64,000 nt of DNA from Theobroma cacao (Eukaryota; Streptophyta; Magnoliopsida; Malvales; Malvaceae), in contig NC_030853.1 in NCBI RefSeq assembly GCF_000208745.1, positions 24,691,334 to 24,755,333 of the forward strand, written 5' to 3'. A program made the translations under genes and the position numbers. Each line of letters opens with the position of its first letter. The stretch's first letter is position 1. This document shows, piece after piece, positions 13,038 to 23,060 of the stretch. A model generated the notes under the pieces. The model saw only the letters and a program-made list of their open reading frames with translations, ran no database searches and had not been told where the DNA came from.

Positions 13038-13182
13038 ACGCGTGACAATAAATTAATTAATACTTATAATGTTACCAAAACCGCGTTGTTATAATTGCCT
13101 GGTCTTTTGTGAATTAAAAGAATCGGACCGTTGATAACGGATCTTTAAAAAAATTTAAGAGACGTTGGGGACTGGAACGCGC
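13038..13182. promoter_or_regulatory. Three CGCG boxes upstream of the calmodulin-like gene
   Basis: VCGCGB-type sites ACGCGT (13038-13043), CCGCGT (13081-13086) and ACGCGC (13177-13182) lie about 150-295 bases upstream of the minus-strand CML start. This is the binding site of CAMTA transcription factors, themselves regulated by calmodulin. CpG-containing hexamers are otherwise rare in this AT-rich DNA. Confidence 0.5.
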
Positions 13183-13282
13183 CAACAATAAAGGATAGGG
13201 AGGGGCCGGCTGATGATTTCTGACCGTTGGATCTTTAATGTTTCCTCAACGGGTTTGTTTTCGCGTGATTGGTGGGGTGGCG

Positions 13283-13291
13283 ACACGTGGC
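13283..13291. promoter_or_regulatory. ABRE / G-box
   Basis: ACACGTGGC, a full match to the abscisic-acid response element with G-box core, about 400 bases upstream of the CML start. bZIP factors of the ABF class bind this site in known promoters; use here is inferred. Confidence 0.45.
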
Positions 13292-13449
13292 CATTTATTG
13301 TTTTTTTAATTTTAAACATTTTAGGTATGGAGGTTTTGGTGATTTCTCGGACGGCATTTGAAATGGACTGGAATTGGTCATCCATGGTGGCGTCATGTCA
13401 ACTTGATTTTCATAGATCATTATATCAACTTACTATTAGGTTATAACTA

Positions 13450-15779
13450 AAAATTTCCTATAAAAATTTATTATGTCTAATATATTAAAACTTTACCTAT
13501 ATATTATTGTATTTAATTCGAATATAATACAAATAACACTTTAATATAAGTATTTTTCAGAATATTATATAATATTTTTGCTGTAAAACTTTTATCTGCT
13601 TTTAAATGTATGTTTGTTTATAAGTATATATAAAATTTTTGATAAGATGATAAATAGAAATAAGAATCATATAGTTTTAATTTGGTGTGAATATTTAAAT
13701 ATGTACTAACAATTTATAAACTGAATAATTAGGACTAATGAGTGAAGATTTTGAGAAACATTTAGAAAGAATATCTCAACAGCAAGTTAAACTATTTCTT
13801 TTTGACTTAAAACAGGTATAAAACAATTACCTACCAAGAATAATATATAAAAAAAATGAACTAAATAATGCCTCACTGTATTTCAATATTTTATTAGGCT
13901 AAATACTATATTTGCTAGACAAAGCCTATGATCTTGCAATAATCTTATTATTTTCAAAGGTGTGAGCAGGTTTTTTAAGCTTTACCCTCTAAACTAATAT
14001 AACATTGAGAAGCCAAAGAACAATGAAGGATTAAAATGGAGAAGGAAAAAAAGTACCAAAATGTGGACCATGGAACCCTAGGTGTGTACATAATTGAAAA
14101 TTATGTTGTACATGATTCTCACAATTATGGAGTAAAGGTGAAGCCAGGCTTATATCTTTATATTAAGCTTTGGTGTATGGAAATGAATTGGCAGTTGGGT
14201 TTCCATAAAAACTTCACCAAAGTTTCTCCAGCTAAGGTTCAGGGCCTACATTTGATCATAATTTCTAGTTGGGGCATTGCTTGTTTGGAGCATGACCTTA
14301 TTCATCGGTGCAATAGATTGTGTTGCAGAAGACAGCTGAATTACTGCTGATAAAGGCTGCAAGAAGGTATACCAAGGCTGAGGTTTGGTCTATAAATTTA
14401 GTGAATGGAAATTACATATAAAAATGTATGGAACCTACCAAAAATTTGGTTTTATGCTTGTCATCATTAATTCCTGGGCTGGCTTATAGGCTGTAAACGA
14501 TGGAAAAATGAGCAGTGAAGTAGCCAGTGCCAGTCTAGCTTCAATTAATGGAAAACCACCAAAAAGGAAGGCTGCAAAGTCTGACCTACCATATAGAATC
14601 CCACTTGATGCTCACCAAGTTTCAGCCAGCTCATATATCTTTGAAATTTTCCTCCTAATTCAACTTCATTATGTTTGTCTTAGGCCCCTTTGAGAGTAAT
14701 AAGTCGTCTATCTTTTCTTTTCTTTTCTTTTCATATTAGTAGAAAAAGGTAATTTTTCTTTTGACTTAAACCCTAAAATAACTTTTTAATTTTACTCTTT
14801 TCTTTAACTAAAATTTTTATTTTTTATTATATTTGAACAAATTTTTATAATTTATTCTGAATCAAATAAGTTTTTTTCAATAAAAAATTAATCATGACTC
14901 AATACAACTGATTTTTTTAAATAGAAATATATATATATTTTAAGGTATATCCGATATTTATTCAACATAGTTAATTTAAAAAAAAAAAAAGGGAAAAGAA
15001 AGCAGAGTCAGAGTAAACTAATCCACACAAGACTTTAGCTGCTTGAATCCTGGGTATCATAATTAAAATAAATGCCATCACCTCCTAAAAGTTGTTTATA
15101 GATCCTCATTGCCAGATTCAGTAGGAAGAGAAAAGAGTTACTTTCACTTTTGACCTGGCTGGACTAGGTACTGTTAGTCAAACAGTAGTAGATTTATAAT
15201 TCACTACTGCAATGGTATCATCTTATGCAAGTTGTGCTGAATAATTAATGCCCTTATTATAAAAATGGAGATCCTAAATGATTGATTATGTTAGTGAAGA
15301 GTTGACTAAGCCACTGAAATGCTCCATCCAAATGGGACAAGTAAACTTGCTGTCAGCCATTTTAATCACAACTAGTCATTTCTTTAGGAAACACTGTGTG
15401 CCTGCAACCCTCTTATCTGTCTATGAGCTGGTGTCTGGTGCGTGCCGGTTTATACTTGAGAAAAAAACTGCATTAGATCTAGCTAGCCCCTTCAATCATG
15501 CCTTTGCACACGCTGCAATGAACTGAGAGAAGTCAATGGCCAGCTTTCATATTATTCCCTTTTGTGCCTACCTTTCGGCAAGCCTAAGGGTAGCATCAGC
15601 CACACATGTTGCCATGTTGCTTAAGGCCAAGGCTTTGGAAGGGGACTTGGTTCAGAGTATCAGGGACTGGGACCTTGTTTGATTGTTGAAAAAATGATTG
15701 GATCAGAAGAAAAGTTAAACTTCTGTCGAACCAGATGATAGAGAGGGTTTCAATAATTGGTAGATGTATCTCTTAGTAT
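13450..15779. other. Intergenic DNA without recognised genes
   Basis: AT-rich up to about 13.9 kb and again near 14.7-15.0 kb, with more balanced composition at 14.0-14.6 and 15.1-15.7 kb. The reading frames present (for example around 14036-14350 and 15278-15526) have no family resemblance and no good splice context. A (TTTTC)n-like run lies near 14715. I see no gene here. Confidence 0.55.
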
Positions 15780-16700
15780 ACCGATTAGCACAATCCTATG
15801 TGAAATGTTTTTGTTGTAGATGGATAATACTAACAGATATGATGAATATGGATCAAACGTGTGATCAAATGCTTGGCCCAAAGAACAAAACAAAAAATAA
15901 AAACGCGTGATCCATGATGATTCAATCAATATGATTAGCATGAGCAGTATTATACTTGAGCTGAGCAGGTGGGAATTAAACTTTAACATGACTAACATGC
16001 GATGAGAGACTCACTTTGGTCGGTGTGGAATGTAATTCCTCTCTAATCTGGCATGAGTTGATGAAAGTTGAATAACTTTAATGAACAGCTCTCTTCGCCC
16101 CATAACAAAAGAAGGCCTCAAACCTATTTAGCTGCCAAATAATTTGGCATAACTCATTTTCTTCTATTAATCAGTTCTTGCTGATTCTCTTTCCAGTTCT
16201 CCTGAGCGACAAGGAATTCCCAAGATTCCATTTTTGGCAATTAAGTTAACTGCATTTATCTGTGAACATAAACTAATGGGTTTATATCTAATGTCTACAA
16301 ATTTGTACTACAAAAGCAGTGGCCAAATTTAGGCAGCTACCTAATCACCAGACTTGATAAAAACCATTTTATATTTCTCATCCCTGGCATTCTGAAATAC
16401 CAACATTCTTTTGCCCCTGCAGGCTGCAGTAACAATCTGCAGCATGCTTTCTTGTAATCTTTAGATTTGACACGGGTGATTTTGATTTTTGAACCAATCT
16501 TGGAGAAAGAAGCCAATGTTCTTGCACTGCTCTTTACTTTGGTATCTAGCGGATGTTTTATATCTTACTACTGATTTTCTGTTCTGGACTCTGAGGCCTA
16601 GTTTAATAGCAACAACAAGAGCATATTCCATGGCTCCTTATTTTGTATTTGCTATCAGATTTCAAAAATGAACCTAGGGTTAAATGAGGCCAGCCATACT
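15780..16700. repeat. Segmental repeat, copy A (no tRNA)
   Basis: Diverged relative of copies B and C. Landmarks shared with them include the block around a GTGATCCATGATGATT core near 15905, the CAAACCTATTTAGC block near 16120, the CATTCTTTTGCC...CTGCAG block near 16405 and the closing TTTTGTATTTGCTATCAGATTT near 16640. The tRNA-Pro gene and the 211-bp unit are missing. Boundaries are approximate. Confidence 0.5.
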
Positions 16701-17154
16701 TACAAAGGCACAGTTCGCTGTATTTTTAAAATTCATCAAGCAGTTTTGGATATTTAAGACCTTGATTCCCACATCAACTGACTAAACATGTGAATGGTTA
16801 AAGCTAAATTGATACATGTGGGGACAGAAACATCAAACATGTGATCCATGATGATTTGATCACAGTGATTAGTATTGACAACAATGTCATACATGAGCAC
16901 CATACTGCCCAACATATCAGAGTTGGTTTTGTTTTCTGTTGTGAACAGATTGCTAATTAACAACTTGGGTCATAAATTGGTTTGAAAAATATCCATTAGA
17001 CTTTCAGGTATGTCAACATTTTTAACTTGTGAAAAACTACATCTCTTTATCAAGAAAATTTTTTAATTGCTTGAATCTGAAGGTCATATGCTTCAGTCAA
17101 GTTCTAATTTTTACAAAATAGGAAAATTACAGGAAAAGAGTAGGAGTTACACAC

Positions 17155-17576
17155 CTCACCCTGGAGAAGGAAAGGACAATCAAAGAACAAAATGAAAGAG
17201 TAGGAATAGGCTTTGATTCCATATTCATTCCAACAGATACTTCGGGTCAAGTCTGTCTTATTATATATCTTGAGATAAAAAAGAATTAGATATATGTGCT
17301 GGAAGACAAATTTGGCCAATAAAACAAGAACCAACTGCTCTCATATCTCTTTCAATGAGATTAATCTCACCCTGGAGAAGGAAAGGACAATCAAAGAACA
17401 AAATGAAAGAGTAGGAATAGGCTTTCACCCCATATTCATTCCAACATATACTTCTGGTCAAGTCTGTCTTATTATATATCTTGAGATAAAAAAGAATTCG
17501 ATATATGTGCTGGAAGACAAATTTGGCCAATAAAATAAGAACCAACTGCTCTCATATCTCTTTCAATGAGATTAAT
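17155..17576. repeat. Tandem duplication, 2 x 211 bp
   Basis: Unit 1 is 17155-17365 and unit 2 is 17366-17576, both exactly 211 bases and head-to-tail with no spacer. I see only about ten differences (for example GATTCC against CACCCC, AATTAGAT against AATTCGAT), so the duplication is recent. It sits just 3' of the tRNA-Pro gene in the tRNA's own orientation. One diverged copy of the unit is present in repeat copy C near 19060-19190. Confidence 0.95.
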
Positions 17577-17602
17577 ACTAACTTCAGTAGGGATAAAACT
17601 GT

Positions 17603-17606
17603 AAAA
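17603..17606 (-). terminator. RNA polymerase III terminator of tRNA-Pro copy 1
   Basis: Read on the minus strand, TTTT follows the tRNA 3' end directly, the standard Pol III stop signal. Confidence 0.7.
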
Positions 17607-17678
17607 GGGGCATTCCGAGAATCGAACTCGGGACCTCTCGCACCCAAAGCGAGAATCATACCACTAGACCAAATGCCC
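17607..17678 (-). tRNA. tRNA-Pro (anticodon UGG), copy 1
   Basis: A 72-base tRNA on the minus strand without intron. The acceptor stem GGGCATT pairs with AATGCCC and the discriminator base is C. The A box (GGTCTAGTGGT) and B box (GTTCGATTC) are intact. The anticodon arm is CTCGC-TTTGGGT-GCGAG, so the anticodon is UGG, reading proline CCA. Four T residues follow at once. CCA is not encoded, as usual in eukaryotes. Identical over its length to the copy at 19195-19266. Confidence 0.97.
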
Positions 17679-19190
17679 ATTACAACCTAGTTGTCGATAC
17701 TTAGCAGAAGTTAGTAATGGCTATCACTATGTCACCTTTATCTGGAGATACTCTCTTGGCTCTTGCAAACATTTTAACAACACAAGATAGGGCATCAAAC
17801 CTGTTTAGCCACTCAGCACTTATCTTTTCAAGCTACAAAGTTTGTTAAGGAGCATCACTTATTTCTCATAGTGGCATTTTGAGAACATTCTTTTGTCATG
17901 CAGTGAATATCTGCAGCCTGATCTCTTCATAGTCCTTAGCTTTCACATGGAACAATCTTTCAGAAAAAATGGCTAACTCTATTCCAGCAAGGCCCTTTTT
18001 CTTTAAAATTTTATGAGTATGTCCCTAAACCTCGGTACTTTATCTAATGCACTTGATTCAATGCTATGGTGTACCAAAGAAGATACCGATGGAAGTAAAC
18101 TAAGGGCATGTCAGAATGCAGAGTTGGCAAGATTGAGATCATTTTGGCAGGCACCAAGCATCACTACTGATTTTGCTATTTTAGCTCAAATCTTGTTGGA
18201 CAACAAGCAAATTGTAGGTAATATACTAAGATGTCCTAATGGAACATTTTTACTTATTTTTCTCCATGAAAATTTTTGTCAGCTGAACCATCAACTTTCC
18301 ACGCTTAGGACCAAATTTTTGTTTCTACCATTAGATTTTGTATGCTCAATGAAATGAAACAAAAAGATGGATTCTCATATCATGTGTATTACTATCAACT
18401 GATTTTGGGTATTGAAGATGATTTTGTCCCAATTGCTAGATCATAGTTCAAAAGGGGTAACATATCAGCTGACTGAAAAACAAAGAAAGAAAACTAGAGA
18501 GAAAACAAGCCAATGAAAGAGGCCATCATGCTCCCAAAGAAGCATCTGACATCCAAGTTTAAGTTACACTTAATCATTCGCCAGGAAAAAACTATAAACT
18601 GCCAATAAAAAGTATAATATGACAACACATGAGAGGTCTGCAGATACACATTATAATCAGGACCCAGCAGGATATGCCCCAGCACAGACTAGCTACACTT
18701 GAATCCTTTTGTTTCAAGTTCATAAGTATTAAATATAGAAAGTCAGAGAATACATGTGAAGGATTAGTTTTAAATTGATATGGATAGGAATGAAAACATC
18801 AAACATGTGATCCATGATGATTTTGGTCACGGTCCTAACTAACATGTGATGTGATGAGATGGTGTGTTTTCCCTTTGTGTGAATTCCAAATGCTAATTAA
18901 CAACTTTGGATGTGATTTTCGTGATAAAATACATCTCTCTCAAGACAAAGGTGTAGTTGCTTGCATCCAAGGAGCAGGCCATTAGTAAATTTCTAGTTTT
19001 AAGAAAAAAAGAACATTGCAATGAGGGAAACATATACAAGAAAGAGGAGGGTGTACACACCTTTCACTGGACAAAGGAAAGACAATTATAAAGCAAAAAG
19101 ACAGATTAGGAACAGACATGTCCCGTATTCATTCTACCAGATCCTTCTTGCCAGGATTGTCTTATTATTATTATATCAAAAGCCTCATAT

Positions 19191-19194
19191 AAAA
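19191..19194 (-). terminator. RNA polymerase III terminator of tRNA-Pro copy 2
   Basis: TTTT immediately downstream of the tRNA on the minus strand. Confidence 0.7.
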
Positions 19195-19266
19195 GGGGCA
19201 TTCCGAGAATCGAACTCGGGACCTCTCGCACCCAAAGCGAGAATCATACCACTAGACCAAATGCCC
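19195..19266 (-). tRNA. tRNA-Pro (anticodon UGG), copy 2
   Basis: Same 72-base sequence as the tRNA at 17607-17678, with intact acceptor stem, A and B boxes and UGG anticodon, followed by TTTT. The 5' and 3' flanks are diverged from copy 1, so the perfect identity of the tRNA points to selection or gene conversion. Confidence 0.97.
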
Positions 19267-20424
19267 ATTTTATTCTCATATTGGCACTATAGTGGTCTCC
19301 CTGACTAGACATCTAATATCACAAGATAAGCATGAAATCTGTTCTAGATTTCAGCAATCTGAGTTTTATCAGTCAAATATTAACTGGTGCTGTTGAAGGT
19401 GCCAATGTCGAAGAGAAGTAACTAATTTTGTTCCAGCAAGGTCCTTTTTTCTTTCAAATTTAATGTGAATGCCACTAAATCTTGGTATCTAGTTGAAGTC
19501 TTATGTATTACAGCTAATTTGATTGCACTTGTTCCAGCACTATAGAATACCAAAGAGGGCACTGATGGATGAAAACTACGGATGTGTAATTGGCGAGAAT
19601 AAAATGCAGTAAGATAACCATGTCAGGCTTCACTTAGCAGGAAGCAATCATTGCTGTTGTGTATTGACCTGGCAAACCTAACTCAAATCTTGTTAAGACT
19701 TCGACAACATGTAGGTAACATGTCTTGTTAGCCGAGTTGCTGCCAGAGCTTTCATGAAAATTGTCCATACACACTTTGCTACATGAAAAATGTTTTTGCT
19801 GGATTTCAGGCTTGGCACCAGACTTGCAAACATAACACCAGGTCCAAAGTTGACTACCTAAGAGTCTCAAGATATAGACCTGGCCTTAGTTGATGGTCAT
19901 ACGAAATAGAAATTGACTGTTCTTGGTATTATATTGAATGATTATCCTACATCTTGTAATTACTAAACTGATAACAAGTAATTCTCCAAATAGGCAAGCA
20001 AATATCTGTCTCTCTTAATTTTTTTATGCCATTAGATTTCATATGCTCATTAAATCCATGCAGTTTAAGCTCTGTAATGAAGGAGGTTGAGCTGATCAAG
20101 GATATAAGTAAATTGTTTTGATATGCAAATTTCACCAGGCAGTATCCTTTTGGAATTCAAATATTTACATTTTCAAACATAGATTTATATTACAAGGTAG
20201 ATGTAAGTCCAGAAAGATAGAATTATGTCTGATTAAACACAGAGAGCACAACGAAGATTGACCATAAAAATAGATGCAAAAGGGGAAGTCAGGAAACTTG
20301 AGAAAGAAAGAATTCCAATTAACAAGCTACATGGTACTAGAATTTGCACCCACTTTTTCTGTAGAATGCAAAGGAAAAGGAATAGAAAAGGACTGGCCTT
20401 ACAGCTGCAGCTAATGATTCATTC

Positions 20425-22731
20425 TCATATCATGCTCTCTGTTCTTGCAGGCAACCTCCTGAAGAAGTTTTGGGGCAGTGATGGAATGCTGATTCGGAAT
20501 TTTGGATGCCTCATAGCGAAAAAGCCTACTCCAAGTGCAAATAAGCGCCAAGGAATGAAATAGAAACCTATACTAGCCAATATACAAAAAGCTAGAAACA
20601 TAGGTGTGGCTCTGGGATCTCTCCAGCTTAGCATAGAATTAAGCCTCTCTGCTTGAGTTGCCAGGTCCCCAATTATTGTCATCATCCTCCCTGCAATGCT
20701 TCTCAAGCGATCATATCTCTTTTTAAGAACTTCACCATTCTTAGAAGTTGGAAATGTATCAAACTCTTCATCTAATTCATCAGAGTGGGCCGAATCTATT
20801 AGGGACAATTTCGTATCCATGTGAGCAGGATGTCTTGGCCTTTTCCTGTACTGAGAAGCTCCATACACAATACACATGAGAAAAACTAGGGGTAAAATCA
20901 GATTAGGGAAAAGAACAAAGATCATATACACAAAGTGAACCACCATTGTAGAAATGGGATTCTTCCATTTGCATATGTGATCAAACCATTTCCAAGCCTC
21001 AACAAGTAAATTAAAAGTAGCCAGGAGTCTTTCAAGATTAGCTCTGCCCCGTCGTAAGCTCCATACATTGGAGCCCACATCCAGCATATACTCCACAACT
21101 TCTCTCCTTAATGGTGGTTCAGCGCGGCTCAACCTCAAGGACAGAGTCTGCGTGGCTTGGTGCCTTAAACTCTCAACTTGATACACTGATAATGGGAGAA
21201 GATAATGCATTTGGGGGAACAAAGGGTGCGTATAAGATTGAAACAAATTCCATGTAGACGAGCAAGTAAATCGCACTGCCAATTGAATTTCACCCATCTT
21301 CTTCACTCCATTGGGTTGTAAAACTATTAGTGGATAAGAATGTGTATAAATCCTATCAGCATTAAGTGTAGACAGTCGAATCCTAACCTTCCCAATTCTT
21401 GGATCCTTTGAACCTCCAGCATCACTGCCTTCTTGCAAGTGACAGTTATCGAAAACTCCAATTGTAATGACTGTATAGGGATCATAAACTTCCCAAGTAT
21501 ACTGTTCATTCCACTTTGGAGCAAAACTATCAACAATTGTCCTTGTTCTTACCCACTTAGGCCCATATTTGGCCACACAATAAGCATCAGTAGTTCCACG
21601 TCCATCTTTGGACTTCATTGGCAGCAAACCAGTTGCATTCAAGATTCCTAACTCCAAGACACCAATGGTAGGAGGCCACAACAATTTGGAAGTGGCCCTG
21701 AAATCACTACTGTAGTAAATGGACTCATCGAGAACATGATATCCGCCATCCAAACAGACCCTCAAATGCAGCCTGCTAGCAAACTTTACCTCCATGTTGT
21801 TTTGATTATCCTGTACAACCTTCTCAAGATTATACCAGTTAGCACCAACAGGTATGGGCAGGAACCTCTTCTCCACTTTTGATAAATGAATCGTGCACAT
21901 TCCAAGAATATGCTCCTTATTATTACCCAACTTATCCACCACACTCAAGATCAAGGGATCATCAAAAGGTTCTGCTACTACAAACATCAAATCCTCATTC
22001 CAGGTAGGGTTGATATTCTTATCAGGCGAAAATCTGCTCCTCAAAACCATATTCCCAAGCATAGCCTGGACATAAACTTGGGGGTTCCTATTCCTACTTA
22101 TAGGCACCAAGTCCTGCGCTTGAATTATATTAACTCTAAGATACCAAAGTCTTGGTGAAATATACACCTTTGAACGAGTATTTGCAATGCTTTCACCACT
22201 AACAGTTGCTGCATCTGAGTGCCAAGCATCGGGAAACACCTCATCAGCTTGAGTACCCATCCACATAGCTAACATCAATTGTCCTCTTCCACCCTTCCTT
22301 CCACTCTCATCCTCCAAACTATACCACTGGGGCGCCAGGGGACTATCTGGGGGAACACGGGTCGGAACATCTGCTATATCAAAAGCGAGTTTCCCAACAA
22401 CTTCATCATTGATAGTCTCCTTGTTCCTCACAGTTACCTCCACAGTTACAGCCTGAATACGTTCTTTTGCGAAAGCGAAAACTTGATTCCACTCAGGGTC
22501 ATGATCCATCTTAAAGTACTTTGTTGTGCCTTTATAATTACCAATCTTTACTTCAACAAAAGGGTTACGTGTCCTTGGCAAATCTCTGACCCTTACCACT
22601 CTTACATAAAAAAAATGCATTTGCTCAACAAGGTCGAATGATGATGTGAGCTTTTCACTGCCGGAGACTCTTCCTCCACCAATATTTGGTGCAGTCTCCT
22701 TCAATGAAAAGTCTACGTTTGCTTGTGGCAT
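20425..22731 (-). CDS. Multiple C2 domain and transmembrane region protein (MCTP)
   Basis: Intronless. The start at 22731 gives 768 residues beginning MPQANVDFSLKET, which fits the family N-terminus better than an in-frame ATG 30 bases upstream (22761) that lies beyond a likely splice acceptor. Numbered from 22761: C2 domains at ~50-155, ~207-320 and ~368-490; a plant phosphoribosyltransferase C-terminal (PRT_C) region at ~600-778 with membrane segments at ~606-636 and ~716-746. Plant MCTPs (FTIP1, QUIRKY) sit in the ER at plasmodesmata, their C2 domains touching the plasma membrane, and control movement of proteins such as FT. C2 domain 3 looks typical (D386, D392, D438 present). Domains 1 and 2 lack the usual loop aspartates: loop 1 of the first reads RDLPRTRNPFVEV, shortened compared with relatives. 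It is a divergent member; I cannot assign a numbered MCTP. Confidence 0.92.
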   Translation of the reverse strand: MPQANVDFSLKETAPNIGGGRVSGSEKLTSSFDLVEQMHFFYVRVVRVRDLPRTRNPFVEVKIGNYKGTTKYFKMDHDPEWNQVFAFAKERIQAVTVEVTVRNKETINDEVVGKLAFDIADVPTRVPPDSPLAPQWYSLEDESGRKGGRGQLMLAMWMGTQADEVFPDAWHSDAATVSGESIANTRSKVYISPRLWYLRVNIIQAQDLVPISRNRNPQVYVQAMLGNMVLRSRFSPDKNINPTWNEDLMFVVAEPFDDPLILSVVDKLGNNKEHILGMCTIHLSKVEKRFLPIPVGANWYNLEKVVQDNQNNMEVKFASRLHLRVCLDGGYHVLDESIYYSSDFRATSKLLWPPTIGVLELGILNATGLLPMKSKDGRGTTDAYCVAKYGPKWVRTRTIVDSFAPKWNEQYTWEVYDPYTVITIGVFDNCHLQEGSDAGGSKDPRIGKVRIRLSTLNADRIYTHSYPLIVLQPNGVKKMGEIQLAVRFTCSSTWNLFQSYTHPLFPQMHYLLPLSVYQVESLRHQATQTLSLRLSRAEPPLRREVVEYMLDVGSNVWSLRRGRANLERLLATFNLLVEAWKWFDHICKWKNPISTMVVHFVYMIFVLFPNLILPLVFLMCIVYGASQYRKRPRHPAHMDTKLSLIDSAHSDELDEEFDTFPTSKNGEVLKKRYDRLRSIAGRMMTIIGDLATQAERLNSMLSWRDPRATPMFLAFCILASIGFYFIPWRLFALGVGFFAMRHPKFRISIPSLPQNFFRRLPARTESMI

Positions 22732-23060
22732 TGTGCAGATTATCTGCATGAAATGTTTCATACAATTGAAAAATAAATAAAATTAATGTTAAAAGAAAAC
22801 ATTTGTAAATGCTAGCGAGCACAGCAAAAACCACATGCAAATCACAATTATAATACATCATTACATTCATTCTCGTACACTGTATGGTGCATATACAAAT
22901 TCATTTTCCAAATGTATGCTAAAAACTGATCAAATATTATATAAATTAAAAAAAAAATGAGACTATTGCTTGCCTGATTGAGACTTGAAGAATGAAATGA
23001 AAACTACTATGTTTCTGTTCTGGTTAGGAGTGCTAGAAGAGGGTAACAAGGAAAACTTTC
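22732..23060 (-). other. 5' UTR with probable intron of the MCTP gene
   Basis: On the minus strand an acceptor (ttcatgcag) ends at about 22748, leaving a short leader before the ATG at 22731. A matching donor is AATCAG|GCAAGC at about 22973-22977, which would be a GC-AG intron; the upstream leader would lie at ~22978-23060. No clear GT donor was seen nearby. Needs transcript reads. Confidence 0.35.

Larger units (their letters stand above)
16780..18380. repeat. Segmental repeat, copy B (with tRNA-Pro)
   Basis: Aligns by eye with copy C through the CATCAAACATGTGATCCATG block (about 16830), the ACATCTCTTTATCAAG block (17040), the 211-bp unit (17155), the tRNA gene (17607), the CAGCAAGGCCC block (17985) and the CAAATCTTGTTGGACAACAAG block (18190). 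No intact gene other than the tRNA; the frame at 18013-18357 has no recognisable domain. Boundaries are approximate. Confidence 0.65.
18730..20070. repeat. Segmental repeat, copy C (with tRNA-Pro)
   Basis: Diverged copy of B. Shared landmarks: the CATCAAACATGTGATCCATGATG block (about 18797), the ACATCTCTCTCAAGAC block (18930), one diverged 211-bp-type unit (about 19055-19190), the tRNA, the CAGCAAGGTCC block (19433), the CAAATCTTGTTAAGACTTCGAC block (19684) and GCCATTAGATTTCATATGCTC (20030). Outside the tRNA the two copies differ by many substitutions and indels, while the tRNA itself is unchanged. Boundaries are approximate. Confidence 0.65.

Noticed and set aside
17104..17545. Two nearly identical minus-strand peptides suggesting a duplicated small gene
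   Set aside because: The similarity comes from the 211-bp DNA duplication; there is no domain, and third-position substitutions are not favoured.
17505..17690. Reading frame containing [19 protein letters not shown]
   Set aside because: It is the antisense of tRNA-Pro copy 1; the same peptide reappears at 19021-19308 from copy 2.
18013..18357. 114-residue frame in segmental copy B
   Set aside because: The frame is broken in the homologous copies A and C, and it has no recognisable family.
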